Shown: in pieces, positions 40,374-53,531 of the stretch
How positions within the stretch are numbered: the first letter of the stretch is position 1
How the letters are laid out: every line of letters begins with the position of its first letter
Assembly: GCA_947650365.1 (NCBI GenBank)
Contig: OX393549.1
Location: 28,425,209-28,489,208, forward strand
DNA: 64,000 nt
Direction: 5' to 3'
Origin: Chamaelirium japonicum
Taxonomy: Eukaryota; Streptophyta; Magnoliopsida; Liliales; Melanthiaceae
Notes under the pieces: model-generated
The model's input: only the letters and a program-made list of their open reading frames with translations
What the model was told of the DNA's origin: nothing
Databases searched by the model: none
Program-made: the position numbers and the translations under genes

Positions 40374-41260
40374 GATCGTACGAATGAATTAGAATGGATA
40401 TATTCGTGCAAATGAATTAGAATGGATCGTATGAATGTATTAGAATGGATCGTATGAGTGAATTAGAATGGATCGTACGAATGAATTAGAATGGATCGTA
40501 TGAATGAATTAGAATGGATACATTCGTGTGAATGAATTAAAATGGATCATATGAATGAATTAGAATAGATTTTGTGAATGAATTAGAACTGATCGTACGA
40601 ATGAATTAGAATAGATACATTCGTGCGAATGAATTAGAATGAATTAGAATGGATCGGGCGAATGAATTAGAATGGATCGTACGAATGAATTAGACTGGAT
40701 CAAATGAATGAATTAGAATGGTTACATTCATGCGAATGAATTAGAATGGATCGTACGAATGGATTAAAATGGATACATTCGTGCGAATGAATTAGAATGG
40801 ATCATACGAATGAGTAAGAATGGATTGTACGAATGAAATAGAATGGATTGTACGAATGAATTAGAATGGATCGTGTGAATGAATTTGAATGGATCGTACG
40901 AATGAATTAGAATGGATCGTGCTAATAAATTAGAATTGATCGTACGAATGAAATAGAATGGATTGTACGAATGATTTAGAATGGATCGTACGAATGAATT
41001 AGAATGGATCGTACGAATGATTTAGAATGGATACATTTGTGCGAATGAATTAGATTGGATCATACGAATGAGTAAGAATGGATCGTACGAATGAAATAGA
41101 ATGGATTGTACGAATTAATTAGAATGGATTCGTACGAATGAATTAGAATGGATACCTTCGTGCGATCCATTCTAATTCATTCATACGATCTATTCTAATT
41201 CATTCATACAATCCATTCTAATTCTTTCACACGATCCATTTTAATTCATTCGTACGATCC

Positions 41261-43147
41261 ATTCTAAATCATTCATACAATCCATTCTATTTCATTTGTA
41301 CGATCAATTCTAATTCATTAGCACGATCCATTCTAATTCATTCGTACGATCCATTCAAATTCATTTGCACGATCCATTCTAATTCATTCGTACAATCCAT
41401 TCTATTTCATTCGTACGATCCATTCTTACACATTCGTATGATCCATTCTAATTCATTCGCACGAATGTATCCATTCTAATCCATTCGTACGATCCATTCT
41501 AATCCATTCGTACGATCCATTCTAATTCATTCGCATGAATGTAACCATTCTAATTCATTCATTTGATCCAGTCTAATTCATTCGTACGATCCATTCTAAT
41601 TCATTCGCCCGATCCATTCTAATTCATTATAATTCATTTGCATGAATGTATCCATTCTAATTCATTCGTACGATCAGTTCTAATTCATTCACAAAATCTA
41701 TTCTAATTCTTTCATACGATCCATTCTAATTCTTTCACACGAATGTATCCATTCTAATTCATTCATACGATCCATTCTAATTCATTCGTACGATCCATTC
41801 TAATTCACTCATACGATCCATTCTAATACATTCATACGATCCATTCTAATTCATTTGCACGAATATATCCATTCTAATTCATTCGTACGATCCATTCTAA
41901 TTCCTTCGTACGATCCATTCTAATTCATTCGTACGATCTATTCTATTTCATTCGTACGATCCATTCTTACTCATTCGTACGATCCATTCTAATTCATTTG
42001 TCCGATCCATTCTAATTCATTCGCACGAATGTATCCATTCTAATTCATTTGCACGATCCATTCTAATTCATTCCTATGATCTATTCTAATTCATTCGTAC
42101 GATCCATTCTAATTCATTCGTACGATCCATTCTACGATCCATTCTAATTCATTCATACTATCCATTCTAATTCATATGCACAAAGGTATCCGTTCTAATC
42201 CATTCGTAGGATCCATTCTAATCCATTCGTACGATACATTCTAATTCATTCGTACGATCCATTCTAATTTATTCGCACGAATGTATCCATTCTAATTCAT
42301 TCGTACGATCCATTCTAATTCATTCGCACAATCTATTCTAATTCATTCATACGATCCATTCTAATTCATTCGCATGAATGTATCCATTCTAATTCATTCA
42401 TACGATCCATTCTACTTCATTCGTACTATCCATTCTAATTCACTCATACGATCCATTCTAATTCATTCATACGATCCATTCTAATTCATTCGTATGATCC
42501 ATTCTAATTCATTCGCACGATCCATTCTAATTCATTCGTACGATCCATTCTAATTCATTCGTACGATCCATTCTAATTCATTCGCACGATCCATTCTAAT
42601 TCATTCGTACAATCTATTCTATTTCATTCGTACGATCCATTCTTACTCATTCGTATGATCCATTCTAATTTATTTGGACGAATGTATCCATTCTAATTTA
42701 TTCGTACGATCCATTTTAATTCATTCGTACGATCCATTCTAATTCATTCGTACGATCCATTCTAATTCATTCGTCCGATCCATTGTAATTCATTCACACG
42801 ATCCATTCTAATTCATTCGTACGATCCATTCTAATTCATTCATACAATCCATTCTAATTTATTTGTACGATCCATTCTAATTCACTCATATGATCCATTC
42901 TAATACATTCATACGATCCATTCTAATTCATTTGCACGAATATATCCATTCTAATTCATTCGTACGATCCATTCTAATTCCTTCGTACGATCCTTTCTAA
43001 TTCATTAGTACGATCTATTCTAATTCATTCGTACGATCCATTCTAATTCATTCGTACGATCCATTCTAATTCCTTCGTACGATCCATTTTAATTCATTCG
43101 TACGATCCATTCTAATTCATTCGTACAATCTATTCTAATTTATTCGT
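41261..43147 (-). repeat. D0: truncated D-type long arm
   Basis: Runs from CATTCTAAATCATTC and GATCAATTC / TTAGCACG (about 41305) through CATTTGATCC (41565), CAGTTC / CACAAAATC (41675-41700), ATATGCACAAAGG (42175), GTACTATCC (42423) and TTTGCACGAATATATCC (42935) to the D start signature. About 200 bp of the arm's beginning is missing relative to D2. Confidence 0.82.
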
Positions 43148-46100
43148 ACAAATGGATACATTCGTGTGAATGAATTAGAATCGATCGTACGAATGAGTAA
43201 GAATGGATCGTACGAATGAAATAGAATGGATTGCACGAATGAATTAGAATGGATTACACGAATGAATTAGAATGGATCGTACGAAAGAATTAGAATGGAT
43301 TGTATGAATGAATTAGAATGGATCGTACGAAGGAATTAGAATGGATCGTACGAATGAATTAGAATGGATCGTACAAATGAATTAGAATAGATCGTACGAA
43401 TGAATTAGAATGGATCGTACGAATGCATTAGAATGGATCGTGTGAAAGAATTAGAATGGATCGTACGAATGAATTAGAATGGATCGTGCGAATGAATTAG
43501 AATAGATTGCGCGAATGAATTAGAATGGATCGTGCGAATGAATTAGAATGGATCGTACGAATGAATTAGAATAGATTGCGCGAATGAATTAGAATGGATC
43601 GTACGAATGAATTATAATGGATCGTACGAATGAATTAGAATGGATCGTACGAATGAATTAGAATGGATCGTACGAAGGAATTAGAATGGATCATACGAAT
43701 GAATTAGAATGGATCGTACGAATGAATTAGAATGGATCTTACGAATGAATTAGAATGGATCGTACGAATGAATTAGAATGGATACATTCGTGCGAATGAA
43801 TTAGAATGGATCGGACGAATGAATTAGAATGGATCGTACGAATGAATTAGAATGGATCGTATGAATGAATTAGAATGGATCGTACGAATAAATTAAAATG
43901 GATACATTCGTCCGAATGAATTAGAATGGATCATACGAATGAGTAAGAATGGATCGTAGGAATGAAATAGAATAGATTGTACGAATGAATTAGAATGGAT
44001 TCGTACGAATGAATTAGAATGGATACATTCGTGCGAATGAATTAGAATGGATCGTACCAATGAGTAAGAATGGATTGTACGAATGAAATAGAATGGATTG
44101 TGCGAATGAATTAGAATGGATCGTACGAATGAATTAGAATGGATCGTGTGAAAGAATTAGAATGGATTGTATGAATGAATTAGAATAGATCGTATGAATG
44201 AATTAGAATGGATCGCACGAATGTATCCATTCTAATTCATTCGTACGAATCCATTCTAATTCATTCGTACAATCCATTCTATTTCATTCGTACGATCCAT
44301 TCTTACTCATTCGTATGATCCATTCTAATTCATTCGCATGAATGTATCCATTCTAAATCATTCGTATGATCCATTCTAATTCATTCGTACGATCCATTCT
44401 AAATCATTCGTACAATCCTTTCTATTTCATTCGTACGATCAATTCTAATTCATTAGCATGATCCATTCTAATTTATTCGTACGATCCATTCAAATTCATT
44501 CGCACGATCCATTCTAATTCATTCGTACAATCCATTCTATTTCATTCGTACGATCCATTCTTACTCATTCGTATGATCCATTCTAATTCATTCGCACGAA
44601 TGTATCCATTCTAATCCATTCGTACGATCCATTCTAATCCATTCGTACGAATGAATTAGAATGGATACATTTGTGCGAATGAATTAGAATGGATCGTACG
44701 AATGAATTAGAATGGATCTTACGAATGAATTAGAATGGATCGTACGAATGAATTAGAATGGATACATTCGTGCGAATGAATTAGAATGGATCGTACGAAT
44801 GAATTAGAATGGATCGTGTGAAAGAATTAGAATGGATCGTACGAATGAATTAGAATGGATCGTGCGAATGAATTAGAATGGATCGTACGAATGAATTAGA
44901 ATGGATACATTTGTGCGAATGAATTAGAATGGACCGTACGAATGAATTAGAATGGATCATACGAATGAATTAGAATGGATCTTACGAATGAATTAGAATG
45001 GATCGTACGAATGAATTAGAATGGATACATTCGTGCGAATGAATTAGAATGGATCGGACGAATGAATTTGAATGGATCGTACGAATGAATTAGAATGGAT
45101 CGTACGAATGAATTAGAATGGATCGTACGAATAAATTAGAATGGATACATTCGTCCGAATGAATTAGAATGGATCATACGAATGAGTAACAATGGATCGT
45201 ACGAATGAAATAGAATAGATTGTACGAATGAATTAGAATGGATCCTACGAATGAATTAGAATGGATCGTGTGAAAGAATTAGAATGGATTGTATGAATGA
45301 ATTAGAATGGATCGTATGAAAGAATTAGAATGGATCGCACGAATGAATTAGAATGGATCGTACGAATAAATTAGAATGGATACATTCGTCCGAATGAATT
45401 AGAATGGATCATATGAATGAGTAAGAATGGATCGTACGAATGAAATAGAATAGATTGTACGAATGAATTAAAATGGATCATACGAATGAGTAAGAATGGA
45501 TCGTACGAATGAAATAGAATAGATTGTACGAATGAATTAGAATGGATCCTACGAATGAAATAGAATAGATCGTGTGAAAGAATTAGAATGGATTGTATGA
45601 ATGAATTAGAATGAATTCGTACGATCCATTCGAATTCATTCGCACGATCCATTCTAATTCATTCATACGATCCATTCTAATTCATTCATACAATCCATTC
45701 TAATTCTTTCACACGATCCATTCTAATTCATTCGTAGGATCCATTTTAATTTATTCATACAATCTATTCTATTTCATTCGTATGATCCATTCTTACTCAT
45801 TCGTATGATCCATTCTAATTCATTCGGACGAATGTATCCATTCTAATTTATTCGTACGATCCATTCTAATTCATTCGTACGATCCATTCTAATTTATTCG
45901 TACGATCCATTCTAATTCATTCGTCCGATCCATTCTAATTCATTCGCACGAATGTATCCATTCTAATTCATTTGCAAGATCCGTTCTAATTCATTCCTAT
46001 GATCTATTCTAATTCATTCGTACGATCCATTCTAATTCATTCTAATTCATTCGTACGATCCATTCTACGATCCATTCTAATTCATTCATACGATCCATTA

Positions 46101-47108
46101 TAATTCATATGCACAAAGGTATCCATTCTAATCCATTCGTAGGATCCATTCTAATCCATTCGTACGATACATTCTAATTCATTCGTACGATCCATTCTAA
46201 TTTATTCGTACGAATGTATCCATTCTAATTCATTCGTATGATCCATTCTAATTCATTCGCACAATCTATTCTAATTCATTCATACGATCCATTCTAATTC
46301 ATTCGCACGAATGTATCCATTCTAATTCATTCATACGATCCATTCTACTTCATTCGTACTATCCGTTCTAATTCACTCATACGATCCACTATAATTCATT
46401 CATACGATCCATTCTAATTCATTTGCATAAAGGTATCCATTCTAATTCATTCGTACGATCCATTCGAATTCATTCGCATGATCCATTCTAATTCATTCGT
46501 ACGATCCATTCTAATTCATTCGTACGATCCATTCTAATTCATTCGCACAATCCATTCTAATTCATTCGTACAATCTATTCTATTTCATTCGTACGATCCA
46601 TTCTTACTCATTCGTATGATCCATTCTAATTCATTCGGACGAATGTATCCATTCTAATTTATTCGTACGACCCATTCTAATTCATTCGTACGATCCATTC
46701 TAATTCATTCGTACGATCCATTCTAATTCATTCGTCCGATCCATTCTAATTCATTCACACGAACCATTCTAGTTCATTCGTACGATCCATTCTAATTCAT
46801 TCATACAATCCATTCTAATTCATTCGTACGATCCATTCTAATTCACTCATATGATCCATTCTAATACATTCATACGATCCATTGTAATTCATTTGCACGA
46901 ATATATCCATTCTAATTCATTCGTACGATCCATTCTAATTCCTTCGTACGATCCATTCTAATTCATTCGTACGATCTATTCTAATTCATTCGTACGATCC
47001 ATTCTAATTCATTCGTACGATCCATTCTAATTCCTTCGTACGATCCATTCTAATTCATTCGTACGATCCATTCTAATTCATTCGTACAATCTATTCTAAT
47101 TCATTCGT
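43148..47108. repeat. Higher-order repeat D1 (3,961 bp) with extra + block
   Basis: Short + arm 43148-44215; - 44216-44646; an added + block 44647-45617; - 45618-47108. The added block carries GATACATTTGTGCG, GTGTGAAAG and GATCTTACG variants of Zone I type and two tandem copies of the conserved module (about 45125-45220 and 45360-45445). It interrupts and partly replaces the long arm. Confidence 0.83.
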
Positions 47109-50100
47109 ACGAATGGATACATTCGTGTGAATGAATTAGAATGGATCGTACGAATGAGTAAGAATGGATCGTACGAATGAAATAGAATGGATTGCACGAA
47201 TGAATTAGAATGGATCGTACGACTGAATTAGAATGGATCGTGTGAATGAATTAGAATGGATCGTACGAATGAATTAGAATGGATTGTACGAATGAATTAG
47301 AATGGATCGTACGAATGAATTAGAATAGATCGTACGAATGAATTTGAATGGATCATACGAATGAATTAGAATGGATCGTGTGAAAGAATTAGAATGGATT
47401 GTACGAATGAATTAGAGTGGATCGTGTGAATGAATTAGAATAGATTGCGCGAATGAATTAGAATGGATCATGCGAATGAATTAGAATGGATCGTACGAAT
47501 GAATTAGAATGGATCGTATGAATAAATTAGAATAGATTGCGCGAATGAATTAGAATGGATTGCACGAATGAATTAGAATGGATCGTACGAAGGAATTAGA
47601 TTGGATCGTACGAATGAATTAGAATGGATCGTACGAATGAACTAGAATGGATCGTACGAAGGAATTAGAATGGATCGTACGAATGAACTAGAATGGATCG
47701 TACGAATGAATTAGAATGGATCTTACGAATGAATTAGAATGGATCGTACGAATGAATTAGAATGGATCGTACGAATGAATTAGAATGGATACATTCGTGC
47801 GAATGAATTAGAATGGATCGGACGAATGAATTAGAATGGATCGTACGAATGAATTAGAATGGATCATACGAATGAATTAGAATGGATCGTACGAATAAAT
47901 TAGAATGGATATATTCGTCTGAATGAATTAGAATGGATCATACGAATGAGTAAGAATGGATCGTACGAATGAAATAGAATAGATTGTACGAATGAATTAG
48001 AATGGATTCGTACGAATGAATTAGAATGGATACATTCGTGCGAATGAATTAGAATGGATGGTACCAATGAGTAAGAATGGATCGTACGAATGAAATAGAA
48101 TGGATTGTGCGAATGAATTAGAATGGATCGTACGAATGAATTAGAATGGATCGTGTGAAAGAATTAGAATGGATTGTATGAATGAATTAGAATAGATCGT
48201 ATGAATGAATTAGAATGGATCGCACGAATATATCCATTCTAATTCATTCGTACGAATCCATTCTAATTCATTCGTACAATCCATTCTATTTCATTCGTAC
48301 GATCCATTCTTACTCATTCGTATGATCCATTCTAATTCATTCGCACGAATGTATCCATTCTAAATCATTCGTACGATCCATTCTAATTCATTCGTATGAT
48401 CCATTCTAAATCATTCGTACAATCCATTCTATTTCATTCGTATGATCAATTCTAATTCATTAGCACGATCTATTCTAATTCATTCGTACGATCCATTCAA
48501 ATTCATTCGCACGATCCATTCTAATTCATTCGTACAATCCATTCTATTTCATTCGTACGATCCATTCTTACTCATTCGTATGATCCATTCTAATTCATTC
48601 GCACGAATGTATCCATTCTAATCCATTCGTACGATCCATTCTAATCCATTCGTACGATCCATTCTAATTCATTCGCATGAATGTAACCATTCTAATTCAT
48701 TCATTTGATCCATTCTAATTCATTCGTACGATCCATTCTAATTCATTCGTCCGATCCATTCTAATTCATTCTAATTCATTCGCACGAATGTGTCCATTCT
48801 AATTCATTTGTACGATCAGTTCTAATTCATTCACAAAATCTATTCTAATTCATTCATACGATCCATTCTAATTCATTCACACGAATGTATCCATTCTAAT
48901 TCATTCATACGATCCATTCTAATTCATTCGTACGATCTATTCTAATTCACTCATACGATCTATTCTAATACATTCATACGATCCATTCTAATTCATTTGC
49001 ACGAATATATCCATTCTAATTCATTCGTACGATCCATTCTAATTCCTTCGTACGATCCATTCTAATTCATTCGTACGATCTATTCTATTTCATTCGTACG
49101 ATTCATTCTTACTCATTCGTACGATCCTTTCTAATTCATTCGCACGAATGTATCCATTCTAATTCATTTGCACGATCCATTCTAATTCATTCCTATGATC
49201 TATTCGTATTCATTCGTACGATCCATTCTAATTCATTCCTATGATCTATTCGTATTCATTCGTACGATCCATTCTAATTCATTCTAATTCATTCGTACGA
49301 TCCATTCTACGATCCATTCTAATTCATTCATACGATCCATTCTAATTCATATGCACAAAGGTATCCATTCTAATCCATTCGTAGGATCCATTCTAATCCA
49401 TTTGTTCGATACATTCTAATTCATTCGTACGATCCATTCTAATTTATTCGCACGAATGTATCCATTCTAATTCATTCGTACGATCCATTCTAATTCATTC
49501 GCACAATCTATTCTAATTCATTCATACGATCCATTCTAATTCATTCGCACGAATGTATCCATTCTAATTCATTCATACGATCCATTCTACTTCATTCGTA
49601 CTATCCGTTCTAATTCACTCATACGATCCATTCTAATTCATTCATACGATCCATTATAATTCATTTGCACAAAGGTATCCATTCTAATTCATTCGTACGA
49701 TCCATTCGAATTCATTCGCACGATCCATTCTAATTCATTCGTACGATCCATTCTAATTCATTCGTACGATCCATTCTAATTCATTCATACAATCTATTCT
49801 ATTTCATTCGTACGATCCATTCTTACTCATTCGTATGATCCATTCTAATTCATTCGGACGAATGTATCCATTCTAATTTATTCGTACGATCCATTCTAAT
49901 TCATTCGTACGATCCATTCTAATTCATTCGTATGATCCATTCTAATTCATTCGTCCGATCCATTCTAATTCATTCACACGATCCATTCTAATTCATTCGT
50001 ACGATCCATTCTAATTCATTCATACAATCCATTCTAATTCATTCGTACGATCCATTCTAATTCACTCATACGATCCATTCTAATACATTCATACGATCCA

Positions 50101-50327
50101 TTCTAATTCATTTGCACGAATATATCCATTCTAATTCATTCGTACGATCCATTCTAATTCCTTCGTACGATCCATTCTAATTCATTCGTACGATCTATTC
50201 TAATTCATTCGTACGATCCATTCTAATTCATTCGTACGATACATTCTAATTCTTTCATACGATCCATTCTAATTCATTCGTGCGATCCATTCTAATTCAT
50301 TCGTACAATCTATTCTAATTCATTTGT
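47109..50327. repeat. Higher-order repeat D2 (3,219 bp; + to about 48224, - to 50327)
   Basis: A good reference copy of the D orientation. Short arm 1.12 kb, long arm 2.10 kb. The long arm holds two copies of the TTACTC...GTATGATCC...28-mer segment at 48310 and 48568 (258 bp apart), which D4 has collapsed to one. The arm junction GGATCGCACGAATATATCC is the exact reverse complement of the R1 arm junction. Confidence 0.88.
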
Positions 50328-53300
50328 ACGAATGGATACATTCGTGTGAATGAATTAGAATGGAACGTACGAATGAGTAAGAATGGATCGTACGAAGGAA
50401 ATAGAATGGATTGCACGAATGAATTAGAATGGATCGTACTAATGAATTAGAATGGATCATGTGAAAGAATTAGAATGGATTGTATGAATGAATTAGAATG
50501 GATCGTACGAAGGAATTAGAATGGATCGTACGAATGAATTAGAATGGATCGTACGAATGAATTAGAATAGATCATACGAATGAATTAGAATGGATCGTAC
50601 GAATGAATTAGAATGGATCGTGTGAAAGAATTAGAATGGATCGTACGAATGAATTAGAATGGATCGTGCGAATGAATTAGAATAGATTGCGCGAATGAAT
50701 TAGAATGGATCGTGCGAATGAATTAGAATGGATCGTACGAATGAATTAGAATGGATCGTACGAATAAATAAGAATAGATTGCGCGAATGAATTAGAATGG
50801 ATCGTTCGAATGAATTAGAATGAATCGTACGAAGGAATTAGAATGGATCCTATGAATGAATTAGAATGGATCGTACGAATGAATTAGAATGGATCGTACG
50901 AAGGAATTAGAATGGATCGTACGAATGAATTAGAATGGATCGTACGAATGAATTAGAATGGATCTTACGAATGAATTAGAATGGATCGTACGAATGAATT
51001 AGAATGGATTGTACGAATAAATTAGAATGGATACATTCGTGCGAATGAATTAGAATGGATCGGACGAATGAATTAGAATGGATCGTTCGAATGAATTAGA
51101 ATGGATCGTACGAATGAATTAGAATGGATCGTACGAATCAATTAGAATGGATACATTCGTCCGAATGAATTAGTATGGATCATACGAATGAGTAAGAATG
51201 AATCGTACGAATGAAATAGAATAGATTGTATGAATGAATTAGAATGGATTCGAACGAATCAATTAGAATGGATACATTCGTGCGAATGAATTAGAATGGA
51301 TCGTACCAATGGGTAAGAATAAATCGTACGAATGAAATAGAATGGATTGTGCGAATTAATTAGAATGGATCGTACGAATGAATTAGAATGGATCGTGTGA
51401 AAGAATTAGAATGGATTGTATGAATGAATTAGAATAGATCGTATGAATGAATTAGAATGGATCGCACGAATGTATCCATTCTAATTCATTCGTACGAATC
51501 CATTCTAATTCATTCGTACAATCCATTATATTTCATTCGTACGATCTATTCTTACTCATTCGTACGATCCATTCTAATTCATTCGCACGAATGTATCCAT
51601 TCTAAATCATTCGTACGATCCATTCTAATTCATTCGTACGATCCATTCTAAATCATTTGTACAATCCATTCTATTTCATTCGTACGATCAATTCTAATTC
51701 ATTAGCACGATCCATTCTAATTCATTCGTACGATCCATTCAAATTCATTAGCACGATCCATTCTAATTCATTCGTACAATCCATTCTATTTCATTCGTAC
51801 GATCCATTCTTACTCATTCGTATGATCCATTCTAATTCATTCGCACGAATGTATCCATTCTAATCCATTCGTACGATCCATTCTAATCCATTCGTACAAT
51901 CCATTCTAATTCATTCGCATGAATATAACCATTCTAATTCATTCATTTGATCCATTCTAATTCATTCGTACGATCCATTCTAATTCATTCATCTGATCTA
52001 TTCTAATTCATTCTAATTCATTCGCACGAATGTATCCATTCTAATTCATTCGTACGATCAGTTCTAATTCATTCACAAAATCTATTCTAATTCATTCATA
52101 CGATCTATTCTAATTCATTCACACGAATGTATCCATTCTAATTCATTCATACGATCCATTCTAATTCATTTGTATGATCCATTCTAATTCACTCATACGA
52201 TCCATTCTAATACATTCATACGATCCATTCTAATTCATTTGCATGAATATATCCATTCTATTTCATTCGTACGATCCATTCTAATTCCTTCGTACGATCC
52301 ATTCTAATTCATTCGTACGATTTATTCTATTTCATTCGTACGATTCATTCTTACTCATTCGTACGATCCATTCTAATTCATTCGTCCGATCCATTCTAAT
52401 TCATTCGCACGAATGTATCCATTCTAATTCATTTGCACGATCCATTCTAATTCATTCCTATGATCTATTCTAATTCATTCGTACGATTCATTCGTACGAT
52501 CCATTCTACGATCCATTCTAATTCATTCATACTATCCATTCTAATTCATATGCACAAAGGTATCCATTCTAATCCATTCGTAGGATCCATTCTAATCCAT
52601 TCGTACGATACATTCTAATTCATTCGTACGATCCATTCTAATTTATTCGCACGAATGTATCCATTCTAATTCATTCGTACGATCCATTCTAATTCATTCG
52701 CACAATCTATTTTAATTCATTCATACGATCCATTCTAATTCATTCGCACGAATGTATCCATTCTAATTCATTCATACGATCCATTCTAATTCATTCGCAC
52801 GAATGTATCCATTCTAATTCATTCATACGATCCATTCTACTTCATTCGTACTATCCGTTCTAATTCACTCATACGATCCATTCTAATTCATTTGCACAAA
52901 GGTATCCATTCTAATTCATTCGTACGATCCATTCGAATTCATTCGCACGATCCATTCTAATTCATTCGTACGATCCATTCTAATTTATTCGTACGATCCT
53001 TTCTAATTCATTCGCACGATCCATTCTAATTCATTCGTACAATCTATTCTATTTCATTCGTACGATCCATTCTTACTCATTCATATGATCCATTCTAATT
53101 CATTCGGATGAATGTATCCATTCTAATTTATTCGTACGATCCATTATAATTCATTCGTACGATCCATTCTAATTCATTCGTACGATCCATTCTAATTCAT
53201 TCGTACGATCCAGTCTAATTCATTCATACAATCCATTCTAATTCATTCGTACGATCCATTCTAATTCACTCATACGATCCATTCTAATACATTCATACGA

Positions 53301-53531
53301 TCCATTCTAATTCATTTGCACGAATATATCCATTCTAATTCATTCGTACGATCCATTCTAATTCCTTCGTACGAACCATTCTAATTCATTCGTACGATCT
53401 ATTCTAATTCATTCGTACGATCAATTCTAATTCATTCGTACGATCCATTCTAATTCCTTCGTACGATCCATTCTAATTCATTCGTACGATCCATTCTAAT
53501 TCATTCGTACAATCTATTTTAATTCATTCGT
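50328..53531. repeat. Higher-order repeat D3 (3,204 bp; + to about 51465, - to 53531)
   Basis: Full set of D markers. The 28-mer GCACGAATGTATCC with CATTCATACG is duplicated near 52745-52825, adding about 51 bp, and about one monomer series before TTTGCACAAAGG is missing (52890). Confidence 0.87.

Larger units (their letters stand above)
38373..41260. repeat. Higher-order repeat R3 (long arm + 38373-41162, truncated short arm - 41163 to about 41260)
   Basis: The long arm is about 700 bp longer than in R1, which is accounted for by two internal tandem duplications of 327 and 405 bp, less one monomer missing near 40760. The short arm is cut after about 100 bp, where D-type long-arm sequence takes over in the same monomer orientation. 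Confidence 0.82.

Noticed and set aside
31008-43147. Terminal inverted repeats of a DNA transposon
   Set aside because: The inverted arms are made of the same satellite monomers, there is no internal unique sequence or transposase, and no target-site duplication can be distinguished.
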